The notes below the pieces were generated by a model. The model ran no database searches. It saw only the letters and a program-made list of their open reading frames with translations, and had not been told where the DNA came from. This document shows positions 17,997-27,310 of a stretch of 64,000 bases of DNA, piece by piece (within the stretch, counting starts at the first letter, position 1; every line of letters starts with the position of its first letter). The stretch spans positions 1-64,000 of the forward strand of contig JAQWOH010000034.1 in NCBI GenBank assembly GCA_029245955.1, in the 5' to 3' direction. The stretch comes from Fuerstiella sp. (GTDB taxonomy: Bacteria; Planctomycetota; Planctomycetia; Planctomycetales; Planctomycetaceae). The position numbers and the translations under genes were made by a program.

Positions 17997-20516
17997 CTAT
18001 CGAGCGGTTTTAAGAATGTTGGCGTACACCTCCCGAGCCGCACGGAACTCAGACAGTGCCGCGTCGGTCAGGATGCCGGTGTTGCGCTCGATTTCTTCAT
18101 CCATCCGCTGCACAAAGAATTTCACTCTCTGTTTGCGAGGTCGCAGTGGCTGACCTGCCACATCCACAAATACCGGGTTGGTATGTGCAAAAGACACTTT
18201 TTTCTGCGGCAGATCTTCGAAGCAACGAACGGCAACCCAGCCGGAACCCTGCACGCTTACAGGCGTATGGAGAGTTGTTCTATAGGCCCCGGCAGCCGTT
18301 TGCTCCGACTGAGTATCAACGGTCGTAACAATGTGTCCATTAAGAATGACTTCAATTGATTTCAACGGATTCAGACTTTCGATTGAGCCATCGATCAGAA
18401 TTGTGTTATCGCCGTTGCTGCGCTGCCACGATGATCCTGGCAGCTGCCCGTTGAATCGTACGTCCAGCAACGGCCCCTGGGTGACGAAGCTGTGACCGGC
18501 ATTCAAATTCGTCATCCAGTTCTGATAGGTGAATCGGTCAGCACAGTGGACATAGACTCGACCGTGCCCCAGCGGAACAGGATGGACCCCCGATGCTGTA
18601 CCACCGGTGACGCGCATACGGTAGCCGCAGTTCAACAGTGTGTAATAAGTCTGCAGTCCAAATTCCGTCCAGCCGATTTCTGTAAAGCCCGCTTCATTTC
18701 GTTCGATTTCCGGCCAGTCCGTCGGAGCATTTTCCAATGTCCACTGCGGAAATCCGAATTCCGTCTTCCAGTGATGATTGTTACTCAGCTCAAACAGATC
18801 GACACCCATTGTTGGAACGATCATCATCGACCAGTTCCACGAATGTTTGTCGAGATCCAGAACGGCTCCCTGACGACGAGCTTCTTCGGCGATGGGCAAC
18901 GTGGGCGGTGCCGGAAGATTCAACGGAGTCTTATGGTTCAATACGAAGACAGCGCCCTGAGTGTGCCGTTTGCTGTTGACGGAAAAAATTTCGTACTCTG
19001 TGTTTACCGGATAGATCACGTGAGTGTCGTCCAGGTAGTCCGGTCTGGCATTCAGGATCGGTCCGCTGGCGGACGGGATCTCTGAACTGTCGCGTACCCA
19101 GTAATTCAGCGGTAACGCCACGTTCAGATCTTCCGCCAGCACGGCATTGGGAAGTTCATTCATGGCACGGTGAACATGAGTGTCGCCGGAGTACCAGCCG
19201 TGTTCGACCATGTTGACGAATCGTTTCAGTTTTAATTCGACGGCAGCGGACTCCTTAGCTGCGACCGCGATTTCTATTTCCGCAGGAACAAATTCTTTCC
19301 CATGTTCAACACGAAGACGATACCGTCCGGGCTTCAGCTGCAGTTGAAACGGGTCGGCAGACAGCGTGCTGTGTTTCTCAACGCTCGGCGAATTGCCTCG
19401 CTGTTTTCGGTATTCCACAGCAGATCCGGCCACGGCCGTCGAAGATGCATAGTGCCATTCACTATCGTCCAGATTTTGCACATACAGTCGACATGGCAGT
19501 ATCTCCCCCGTGTCTGCATCCCGCACACGACCGGTAACATTACCGGTGACATGATGCAGCGGATGATTGCGCCAGCCGGAGGCTTCAACTCTCGCCAGCT
19601 CTGAATCAATATCTGTCCCTTCGTAGAATGAAAACCAGCCACGCAGCCATTGAGTTTCTCCGGGCTCGCAGTCGGCAAACTTCGGATCTGAATGCAGGCA
19701 CGGACAGCGTGCATTGCCCCACGGACGGTGCACCGGATCCCAGCCACTGATCATCCAGTGGTGGCCGTCAGGAGATTTAACTGTGGCATAGCCGTTCACG
19801 AATGTCTTGTTGTCGTTGTTCTGCTGCTCGAATCCTTCTGCGTCCTTCAGCATCACACAATTCTGTACGCGCAGTCCGGTCAGCGTCTGATCCGTACCGT
19901 TCGTCAGCCACATCTTCATACGGACGTGATCTTTCAGGGGAATGACTTTGGCGCCGAATACGATTCCATTCGGAAGTTTGCGTTCCAGCACAAAGTTGCC
20001 GTCCGGCAGCACTGTCCACTCCTGCTGATCAAGATCGATTCCCTGCTTTGTCCAGATGGTGTCAACATGGGTGTGAGCCAGATAGGTCAGGCCAAGATTC
20101 GACCAGACTGCTTCCGGCACATCCATGACAGCATAGCTCCTGTTATCCCACGGACAGAATACGCTAAGTTTCGTTTCACGCTGCGGCTCAATTGCGCCTT
20201 CGAGAAAACCTATGCGCGGATGACGCCCCCCTGGATAAGGCAGGACGAATACTCTATCGGCCGGACGTTTCGGACGATTGCTGTCGCTGATATTGAATTG
20301 CTGCAGCTTTGCTGCCACTGCCGCCGCGTCCAGTCCCGTCACCTGCTGCATCTCTTCGCTGGTATAACGATGATGCCAGTACATATTCTGCAGCCACGAC
20401 TTCAGGTCTTCGTCGTTGGCAGACGGACGAGTCTGTCCGTCCCAGGCAAGAAGATTCGTGGTATAGAACAGAGCACAACAGACGATCAGTGCGCGAGACC
20501 GGTACTTTTTCTGCAT
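17997..20516 (-). CDS. Exported CehA/McbA-type PHP metallohydrolase
   Basis: An 839-residue protein. It has an N-terminal signal peptide (basic MQKKYRSR head, then LIVCCALFYTTNLLA), a beta-rich domain of about 300 residues, a carboxypeptidase-regulatory-like sandwich (VTGRVRDADTGEILPCRLYV, about residues 330-430), and a CehA-type PHP domain. The metal site begins with HGWYSGDTHVHRAMNE near residue 445. Metal-dependent ester or phosphoester hydrolysis is expected from the family; the substrate is unknown. A final beta domain (VILNGHIVTTVDT, GSGWVAVRCFE) closes the protein. The start is one of two adjacent ATGs (20519 and 20516) with no clear ribosome binding site. It is related to the gene at 33226-35751 but differs in its N-terminal half. 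Confidence 0.78.
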   Translation of the reverse strand: MQKKYRSRALIVCCALFYTTNLLAWDGQTRPSANDEDLKSWLQNMYWHHRYTSEEMQQVTGLDAAAVAAKLQQFNISDSNRPKRPADRVFVLPYPGGRHPRIGFLEGAIEPQRETKLSVFCPWDNRSYAVMDVPEAVWSNLGLTYLAHTHVDTIWTKQGIDLDQQEWTVLPDGNFVLERKLPNGIVFGAKVIPLKDHVRMKMWLTNGTDQTLTGLRVQNCVMLKDAEGFEQQNNDNKTFVNGYATVKSPDGHHWMISGWDPVHRPWGNARCPCLHSDPKFADCEPGETQWLRGWFSFYEGTDIDSELARVEASGWRNHPLHHVTGNVTGRVRDADTGEILPCRLYVQNLDDSEWHYASSTAVAGSAVEYRKQRGNSPSVEKHSTLSADPFQLQLKPGRYRLRVEHGKEFVPAEIEIAVAAKESAAVELKLKRFVNMVEHGWYSGDTHVHRAMNELPNAVLAEDLNVALPLNYWVRDSSEIPSASGPILNARPDYLDDTHVIYPVNTEYEIFSVNSKRHTQGAVFVLNHKTPLNLPAPPTLPIAEEARRQGAVLDLDKHSWNWSMMIVPTMGVDLFELSNNHHWKTEFGFPQWTLENAPTDWPEIERNEAGFTEIGWTEFGLQTYYTLLNCGYRMRVTGGTASGVHPVPLGHGRVYVHCADRFTYQNWMTNLNAGHSFVTQGPLLDVRFNGQLPGSSWQRSNGDNTILIDGSIESLNPLKSIEVILNGHIVTTVDTQSEQTAAGAYRTTLHTPVSVQGSGWVAVRCFEDLPQKKVSFAHTNPVFVDVAGQPLRPRKQRVKFFVQRMDEEIERNTGILTDAALSEFRAAREVYANILKTAR

Positions 20517-20826
20517 CATGAGACTGGCCGTTTCAGGGGATGGAGTCTGATGCGTCAATTCTGCCAGAAGGCCGACCCGATGTGGAGCGAAACGCCCGAA
20601 CTGCTGACAATCGCTGCGGTGCAGAATTTATCAGGACCTGGATTGTACCCTGTCTGTCGGACGTTTTGATTGTCTCAGACGTTGGAATCGGCCGCAAGAA
20701 AAGTACTGTATCAGCAGCCGCACCGACTTTTCGTCGACGGGGTAAGCGGGGGTGGCTATGATGTACCAGTGAGATCAAAATCCCTCTGCTCGCGTCTCCC
20801 TCCGGCCTCTGCCATATCACTCCACC

Positions 20827-23523
20827 ATGCCTTTCTCCACAAATCAGGTCGGTGCAGATGCGCGGCGGCGCTGGTCGTCGCCGAATCTGCGACTGCGTGC
20901 GGTTCTGTCCCGCCTGCACCGATCCGCGGTGACTTGCCGAATGAGTGCTGTCATGCTGACGCTATGCTCGGTCGTCGCTGCAAATGCTGATGAGCGAGAA
21001 GTGTTTTTCGAACGCCATATTCGGCCACTGCTGGTGGAAAAGTGCGTGGGCTGTCATGGACCTCAGCAGCAGAAAGGCGATCTCCGACTTGATTCGCGTG
21101 AACAGGTGTTAATCGGCACGGATGACACAGCAGCTCTTGTTAACCCACAGCAGGTCGACGAGAGCCGACTGTTACAGGTGATATTGTATTCTGACGACGA
21201 TGTGCAGATGCCCCCCAAGGCAAAGCTTGACGGTTCCGACATCAAAGCGGTCAGGAAGTGGATTCAGCAGGGAGCTTACTGGCCGGAGACGATGGACTTC
21301 GGCAAAGCGAAATCCATTGATCCGGATGCATGGAGAAAACACTGGGCGTTTCAGCCCATCACGGATCCGACGCCACCCTCCCCGGCACATCCGGTTGACG
21401 CATTTATACAACGGCGTTTGCAAGCTTTGGGTGTCAACCCGTCGCCCGCAGCCGACGGCAGGACGATGGTGCGGCGGATGTCCGTTTCAATCTCCGGTCT
21501 GCCTCCGAACGTCAGTGATCTGAACATGGTGGCCCACATCAGCGATCCCAGACCGCTGAACGTCTGGCTCGACAACTATGCCGACCGCCTGCTGGCAAGT
21601 CCTCAGTTCGGAGAACGCTGGGCGCGCTTCTGGCTGGATGTGTCTCGTTATGCCGACACAAAGGGGTACGTCTTTACAGCAGACCGAGAATACAAGGAGG
21701 CATGGCGATTTCGCGAATGGGTGATCAGGTCATTGAACTCGGATATGCCGTACGATGAATTTCTGATTCGGCAACTGGCAGCCGATCGGCTGCCAGAAAA
21801 TCAGGATCCACAGCAGCTGGCGGCAATGGGATTTCTGACACTGGGCCGGCGATTTCTGAACAACAGGCACGACATCATCGATGACCGCATCGACGTGGTT
21901 TCACGCGGTACGATGGGACTGACGGTCACTTGTGCTCGCTGCCACGACCACAAGTTCGATCCGATTCCGACGGCGGACTACTACGGTCTGTACGGTGTTT
22001 TCGATTCTTCGAATGAACCGGGGAATGAGCCGTCTTCGCTGCGATTGGTGGATCGAGACCAGCCTCGCGAACCGGTAATTTTTGTGCGGGGCAGTGCCGC
22101 AAACCACGGTGATCGCGTTTCCCGGCATTTTCTGACGGCCCTGTCGAAGGGTGAACCAAAACCGTTCACGGATGGCAGCGGACGACTGGAACTTGCGCAG
22201 AATATCGCCAGTCCGGACAACCCACTGACGGCACGAGTCGCCGTTAACCGTATCTGGCTGCGGCTGTTCGGGACAGGTCTCGTGGACTCGCCCAGCGACT
22301 TCGGGGTCCGCACACCGCCACCATCACACCCTGAACTTCTTGATCACCTGGCAGCATACTTCATCAGTCACAACTGGTCACGAAAGGCTGTGATTCGTCA
22401 CATTCTGACATCACAGACGTGGCGACAAAGCAGTGCCCCAAGACCGGATATTGCAGAAACCGATCCGGAGAATCGACTGCTGGCCCGCATGAGCCGACGA
22501 CGACTGGACTTTGAGGCATTTCGCGACGCGCTACTGGCAGTCTCCGGCAATCTGGATCAGACGGTGGGCGGAACATCTGTCGATATTACGAAAAGACCAT
22601 TCACAACGCGTCGAGCCGTGTACGCTCGAGTTGATCGGCAGAATCTTCCGGCGACGTTTCGTACGTTCGACTTCGCCAGTCCCGACAGTCACTCAGCAAA
22701 GCGATTTGAGACCACAGTGCCACAACAGGCCCTGTTTCAGCTGAACAACCTGTTCGTAATGGAGCAGGCCGAATCTCTCGCCGCACAGATCAGCGAAAAT
22801 CGCCACAGCCGGGCCGAAGAAACCGTCCGCGATCTGTTCGCCAGAATTCTGCGGCGTAGACCGAGTCCGCAGGAAGTCGCTGCTGCAGCGTCATTTCTGT
22901 CGACAACAGCCAGGCTGATTCCCACAACGAACAGCGGGGTTGGCTGGCATTATGGCTGGGGCGAGCTTCACGGCGACAAGACAAGACTTGTGCGATATGA
23001 ATCATTGCCGACCTTCCATGAAAATCGATGGGGCGGCAGTGACAAACTGCCCGATGAAAAACTCGGCTGGTGCAGTCTGAACCGTGATGGCGGGCATACC
23101 GGACATGACCTGAGACACTGTCCGGTCAGACGCTGGATTGCAGACCGCGACTGTTTTATCAGGATCCGCAGTCTTATTAAGCATGCCACTGCCAAGGGCG
23201 ACGGAGTGCACGGACATATTCTGTTGCAGGGGCGATCTCTGGCAACGACCCATGTACATAACAGCGGCGGCGTGCTGTCCACGCAGGATGTGTCGGTCAA
23301 GGCGGGTGAGGCGGTCGACTTCGTGGCGGACTGTGGTGCCAGTGAAAGCCACGATAGTTTCACATGGAAAATCAATATCGAGCAGTCTGTGAATGGGCGA
23401 CCGGTCCGGACGTGGGATTCGAGTACGGAGTTTTCATCGGCAGCCGCCACATCTCGGCTCGGTGCCGTTGCACAACTTGCTCAGACATTGATGCTGGCCA
23501 ATGAATTCATGTTTGTCGACTGA
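20827..23523 (+). CDS. PSCyt1-DUF1549-DUF1553 (PSD1) protein with extra C-terminal insert
   Basis: An 898-residue second copy of the PSD1 family. After a signal sequence (MLTLCSVVAANA) come the PSCyt1 motif CVGCHGPQQQKGDLRLDS, DUF1549 (AFIQRRLQALG...SISGLPP; GERWARFWLDVSRYADTKGY; CARCHDHKFDPIP) and DUF1553 (NPLTARVAVNRIWLRLFG). A region of about 150 residues (about 700-858; GWGELHGDKTRLVRY, HGHILLQGRSL, VKAGEAVDFVADCG) interrupts the end of DUF1553 before the final LAQTLMLANEFMFVD. It is beta-rich and looks like a carbohydrate-binding sandwich. The start is uncertain: ATGs at 20827, 20941 and 20953 all lack a ribosome binding site. It is followed after 45 bases by DUF1501 on the same strand. 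Confidence 0.85.
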   Translation: MPFSTNQVGADARRRWSSPNLRLRAVLSRLHRSAVTCRMSAVMLTLCSVVAANADEREVFFERHIRPLLVEKCVGCHGPQQQKGDLRLDSREQVLIGTDDTAALVNPQQVDESRLLQVILYSDDDVQMPPKAKLDGSDIKAVRKWIQQGAYWPETMDFGKAKSIDPDAWRKHWAFQPITDPTPPSPAHPVDAFIQRRLQALGVNPSPAADGRTMVRRMSVSISGLPPNVSDLNMVAHISDPRPLNVWLDNYADRLLASPQFGERWARFWLDVSRYADTKGYVFTADREYKEAWRFREWVIRSLNSDMPYDEFLIRQLAADRLPENQDPQQLAAMGFLTLGRRFLNNRHDIIDDRIDVVSRGTMGLTVTCARCHDHKFDPIPTADYYGLYGVFDSSNEPGNEPSSLRLVDRDQPREPVIFVRGSAANHGDRVSRHFLTALSKGEPKPFTDGSGRLELAQNIASPDNPLTARVAVNRIWLRLFGTGLVDSPSDFGVRTPPPSHPELLDHLAAYFISHNWSRKAVIRHILTSQTWRQSSAPRPDIAETDPENRLLARMSRRRLDFEAFRDALLAVSGNLDQTVGGTSVDITKRPFTTRRAVYARVDRQNLPATFRTFDFASPDSHSAKRFETTVPQQALFQLNNLFVMEQAESLAAQISENRHSRAEETVRDLFARILRRRPSPQEVAAAASFLSTTARLIPTTNSGVGWHYGWGELHGDKTRLVRYESLPTFHENRWGGSDKLPDEKLGWCSLNRDGGHTGHDLRHCPVRRWIADRDCFIRIRSLIKHATAKGDGVHGHILLQGRSLATTHVHNSGGVLSTQDVSVKAGEAVDFVADCGASESHDSFTWKINIEQSVNGRPVRTWDSSTEFSSAAATSRLGAVAQLAQTLMLANEFMFVD

Positions 23524-23568
23524 CCACAGGGCGTCAGATTTGCCGGACAACATCAGGGTTCCACTCCT

Positions 23569-25023
23569 ATGCACAATAATTCGACACACAATCGGAAACA
23601 CTTACCGGCTGCGGTCGGTCGACGTGATATGCTGACGCGCTGCGGCATGGGCTTTGGCGGACTCGCGCTGGGAGCTATGCTGAAGTCAGAGACGGCGCAG
23701 GCCGCAGCAGCCCGGAATACGAATCCTCTGTTGTCGAAAACGGCTCATTTTCCGGCCAGAGCCAAACGCGTCATTCATCTGTTCATGAACGGTGGACCAT
23801 CGCACGTCGACACATTCGATCCGAAACCAGCCCTGCAGAAACACAGCGGTCAGCTGATTCCCGGTGGCAATCTGAAGACGGAACGCCCCACGGGAGCCGC
23901 CTTTCCGTCGCCGTTTCGATTCCGAAAGTATGGAGACAGCGGCACCGATGTCAGCGAATTGTTTCCGAATGTTGCTGAAAGCATCGACGACATCGCCGTC
24001 ATTCGTTCGATGCACGCGGACGTTCCCAATCACGAACCTTCACTGTTGCTGATGAATTGCGGAGAAGCTCGGCTGGTGCGGCCCAGTTTCGGATCTTGGC
24101 TGACATACGGGCTGGGAACAGAGAATCAGAACCTGCCGGCATTCGTGTCCATGTGCCCCGGTGGCTTTCCGATTCAGGAATCTCAGAACTGGCAGTCCGG
24201 GTTTTTGCCTGGCGTGTACCAGGGAACGTACGTTGATACCAAACATACTCAAATTGAGAAACTGATTGAGAACATTCGCAACGACCGAGTCATGCCGCAG
24301 CAGCAGTCGCTGCAGCTGGACCTGTTGAGACAACTAAATGCCGAACATCTTGCAGAACGAACGGGCGATGCTCAGCTGGAGTCCCGCATTCAATCGTTTG
24401 AACTCGCGTTTCGTATGCAGACGGAAGCGGCCGACGCATTTGATGTTGCTCGTGAACCGAAACACATCCGCGATATGTACGGTGAAGGAGTTCAGGCGCG
24501 GCAGATCCTGATTGCCCGCCGCCTGATCGAACGCGGCGTTCGGTTTGTGCAGTTGTGGCACGGTGCCGGTCAGCCATGGGACAACCACGATGACATCGAA
24601 GTAAACCACCGACGCCTGGCTCAACAGTGTGATCAGGCGATAGGTGCCCTGCTCAAGGATCTGAAACAGCGAGGTATGCTGGACGACACGCTTGTGATCT
24701 GGGGTGGAGAATTCGGCCGGACTCCGGTTGTGGAACTGCCGAAGAAGGGAGCCAACGGCGGCAAGATCAACGGTCGTGACCACAATCACTGGGGCTTCAC
24801 CACCTGGCTGGCCGGCGGAGGAGTCCGCGGCGGTTACGTGCACGGTGCGACAGACGAATTCGGATTCAAGGCCGTTGAAGACAAAGTTCATGTTCACGAC
24901 CTGCATGCTACGGTCCTGAAGCTGCTGGGCTTTGACCACGAAAAATTCACCTACCACTACGCCGGCCGTGACTTCCGCTTCACCGATCTGTACGGCAATG
25001 TGATTGACGAACTCATCGCGTGA
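23569..25023 (+). CDS. DUF1501 family exported protein
   Basis: A 484-residue partner of the PSD1 gene just upstream. The N-terminus carries twin Arg (GRRDMLTRCGMGFGGLALGA), a Tat-like signal. Landmarks: MNGGPSHVDTFDPKP, SWLTYGLGTENQNLPAFVSM, ERGVRFVQLWHGAGQPWDNH, VIWGGEFGRTP, GRDHNHWGFTTWLAGGGVRGG, and the C-terminal DLHATVLKLLGFDHEKFTYHYAGRDFRFTD. It is closely similar to the protein at 7175-8581 along its whole length, but the two loci have opposite orientation, so they are separate copies of one module. An alkaline-phosphatase-like fold is inferred; the substrate is unknown. Confidence 0.9.
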   Translation: MHNNSTHNRKHLPAAVGRRDMLTRCGMGFGGLALGAMLKSETAQAAAARNTNPLLSKTAHFPARAKRVIHLFMNGGPSHVDTFDPKPALQKHSGQLIPGGNLKTERPTGAAFPSPFRFRKYGDSGTDVSELFPNVAESIDDIAVIRSMHADVPNHEPSLLLMNCGEARLVRPSFGSWLTYGLGTENQNLPAFVSMCPGGFPIQESQNWQSGFLPGVYQGTYVDTKHTQIEKLIENIRNDRVMPQQQSLQLDLLRQLNAEHLAERTGDAQLESRIQSFELAFRMQTEAADAFDVAREPKHIRDMYGEGVQARQILIARRLIERGVRFVQLWHGAGQPWDNHDDIEVNHRRLAQQCDQAIGALLKDLKQRGMLDDTLVIWGGEFGRTPVVELPKKGANGGKINGRDHNHWGFTTWLAGGGVRGGYVHGATDEFGFKAVEDKVHVHDLHATVLKLLGFDHEKFTYHYAGRDFRFTDLYGNVIDELIA

Positions 25024-25158
25024 CAATAAAGCTGTCCTCTTCAGGGCAGTGACGAATGCGGCAGTACGGACTTGCACGTGTAATTCGGACGTCATTGACG
25101 GTCTCTCAACGTCTTAATGAAGTCCGGGGCGGGGACACCGTCTTTGCTGGAGATTACC

Positions 25159-26700
25159 ATGAGAACGATGCTCTTCACTCTGGTCAGCTGGTTAGCTCTG
25201 ACGTCAGTCCCGTCTCAGAAAATCGTTCTGGCGGCGCTATATGAAACGCCCCGGCCCAACATCGTGATCATCCTTGCAGACGACATGGGGTACGGCGATG
25301 TCGCCGCACTGAATGTCGACAGCCGAATCCCCACGCCTAATCTGGACCGACTGGCCAAAGAAAGCGTGATCTTCACCGACGCCCACTCTGCGGGATCCTA
25401 CTGCGTGCCTTCTCGATACGGCTTGCTGACCGGTCGATATATGTGGCGTACCCGTCTGGGAGCAGGCGGCAACCTGGCAAATCTTGCCGGCACTCTGATC
25501 GAGCCCGGTCGCAGGACAATCGCAGATGTGCTGCAGGGGGCAGGATACTACACCGGATTGGTTGGCAAATGGCATCAGGGTATCGATTGGAAACTTCATG
25601 ATGAAAACGCTCGCTCCGTAATCCGCGTCCATCCCAACTATCAGGACTTCAGTAACATCGACTTCGCCTCCCCCGTGCTGAAGGGACCGGGTGATTATGG
25701 GTTCGACTACTCTTTCGGCACCGCAGGGTCGGCGGAAATGAACCCCTGCGTTTTCATTATGAACAACAAAGCCACGGTCATCCCCACGCTCTCCTCACAG
25801 GCAGCACAGGAAAAATATGGCGAATGGTACGGCCGCGACGACAATATTATCGCTGCAGACTACATGATGGATCGGCTTGTTCCGACCCTTTCAGACAGGG
25901 CGTGTGAATTCGTCGAGAATGCAACCCGCACCCGCCCCGAACAGCCGTTCTTTCTGTACTACGCAATGACAACACCGCACAACCCGATCGTTCCTCAGCG
26001 GAAATTCGTCGGATCGAGTCGCGCCGGAGCATACGGAGACTTCGTCGTCGAACTTGACGACCACGTGGGCAGACTTTTGCGCAGGATCTCCGAACTCGGT
26101 ATTGAAGAAAATACGATGGTCATTTTCACCAGCGACAACGGTCCGGTTGACCGCACCAGAGGATACCGTGCCCGGTGGGTCCGGGGCGACACCGGCATTT
26201 ACGGTCATGATTCCAACGGACCTTTCCATGGCTGGAAGGCTGGGCTGCTGGAAGGCGGTCACCGCATACCGTTTTTCGTCCGCTGGCCGGAAAGAATAAA
26301 GCATGGCCGTCGTTGTCCCACGACGATTCTCTTCAATGATATCCTGCCAACTGTCGCGGAGATGCTGAACATCAGTCTGGACAACCATATTGCCGAGGAT
26401 GGTGTGAGTTTCTTCAAAGCCATCACGGGAGAAGCGAACCCCGAGTCGTTTCATGAAGCAATCGTGCACAATCACAGCAATGGTACATTTGCAATTCGCA
26501 GGGGTGCGTTCAAACTGACCGTGAACGGGCCGAAAACCACCGCACAGGTCATGGATGACGCATTCCCGGTGTCGTTCGTACTGCACGACCTCGGCCATGA
26601 CATTGCGGAAACTACCGACGTGTCCCGTAACCACCCGGATAAGGTGAAGGAAATGCATACATTGCTTAAGAATTATGTAAGAGGTAACGGGAGACCATGA
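25159..26700 (+). CDS. Exported sulfatase (arylsulfatase family)
   Basis: A 513-residue type I sulfatase. The signal peptide is residues 1-26. Metal ligands Asp41-Asp42 are in ILADDMGYGD. The formylglycine site is CVPSR at about residue 82, with the family follow-up LLTGRY. Other landmarks are VGKWHQG and FTSDNGP, the latter holding the second metal-binding Asp/Asn pair. It cleaves sulfate esters, most likely from sulfated polysaccharide, after Cys is converted to formylglycine by a maturase not found in this window. The ATG at 25159 has GGAG with 7-base spacing. It follows the DUF1501 gene by 135 bases on the same strand and may share its transcript. Confidence 0.92.
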   Translation: MRTMLFTLVSWLALTSVPSQKIVLAALYETPRPNIVIILADDMGYGDVAALNVDSRIPTPNLDRLAKESVIFTDAHSAGSYCVPSRYGLLTGRYMWRTRLGAGGNLANLAGTLIEPGRRTIADVLQGAGYYTGLVGKWHQGIDWKLHDENARSVIRVHPNYQDFSNIDFASPVLKGPGDYGFDYSFGTAGSAEMNPCVFIMNNKATVIPTLSSQAAQEKYGEWYGRDDNIIAADYMMDRLVPTLSDRACEFVENATRTRPEQPFFLYYAMTTPHNPIVPQRKFVGSSRAGAYGDFVVELDDHVGRLLRRISELGIEENTMVIFTSDNGPVDRTRGYRARWVRGDTGIYGHDSNGPFHGWKAGLLEGGHRIPFFVRWPERIKHGRRCPTTILFNDILPTVAEMLNISLDNHIAEDGVSFFKAITGEANPESFHEAIVHNHSNGTFAIRRGAFKLTVNGPKTTAQVMDDAFPVSFVLHDLGHDIAETTDVSRNHPDKVKEMHTLLKNYVRGNGRP

Positions 26701-27310
26701 CTCCACTCCGCGGGCTGTGGTGTCCAGTGGGGCAAGATCGCACACGACTGGACGACCGGACGTGATTTGCAAAACCGGTCGGCAGGTGCGGGTGGAGCAT
26801 CTGGTGTTGTGGGAGGAATGCAACAGACGCGGCCGCTGAAGTCGTTCCAGGACGGTAAGCCAGGGTACTTCTTATCCATCTCAGGTTCGTACCAGACACA
26901 GGTGGCGGGGGTGAGCCGTTTTCAAGAACACATAGCTCGTTCGGGCTGGTGGGAAACACACATCACAGGCCGGAAAACGTTCTTAGCGGTCGCAAGTCAG
27001 CGTAATACGCTGTAAGCCGCAAAGGCCAGTCGTCCGGACAACGTGCAACGACCGCGGTGGCGTCGCAGGAAATCAGTGACACAAATCACTTGGGAAAATG
27101 AGACCGGGACGTTTGTGTCCAGGCCATGCCAGCCACTACCGTACGTAAGGTGAGCGCATTTCGTTTGGGATAAAACAAATGGCACCGTGACGCGATGACA
27201 CAACACCGACAACCCAGATGCGGGACGACCCGGAAGCGGGGGCGACCGACCGCTCGGAATTCCCCCCCGAAGCGTACACCGCATACCGAACTGACAAAGT
27301 GGGATTCCCA
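26701..27310. other. Non-coding stretch before the tandem esterase gene
   Basis: About 610 bases with no recognisable gene, RNA or repeat. Short open frames on both strands show no family motifs. It should hold the promoter of the esterase gene near its right end. Confidence 0.4.
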
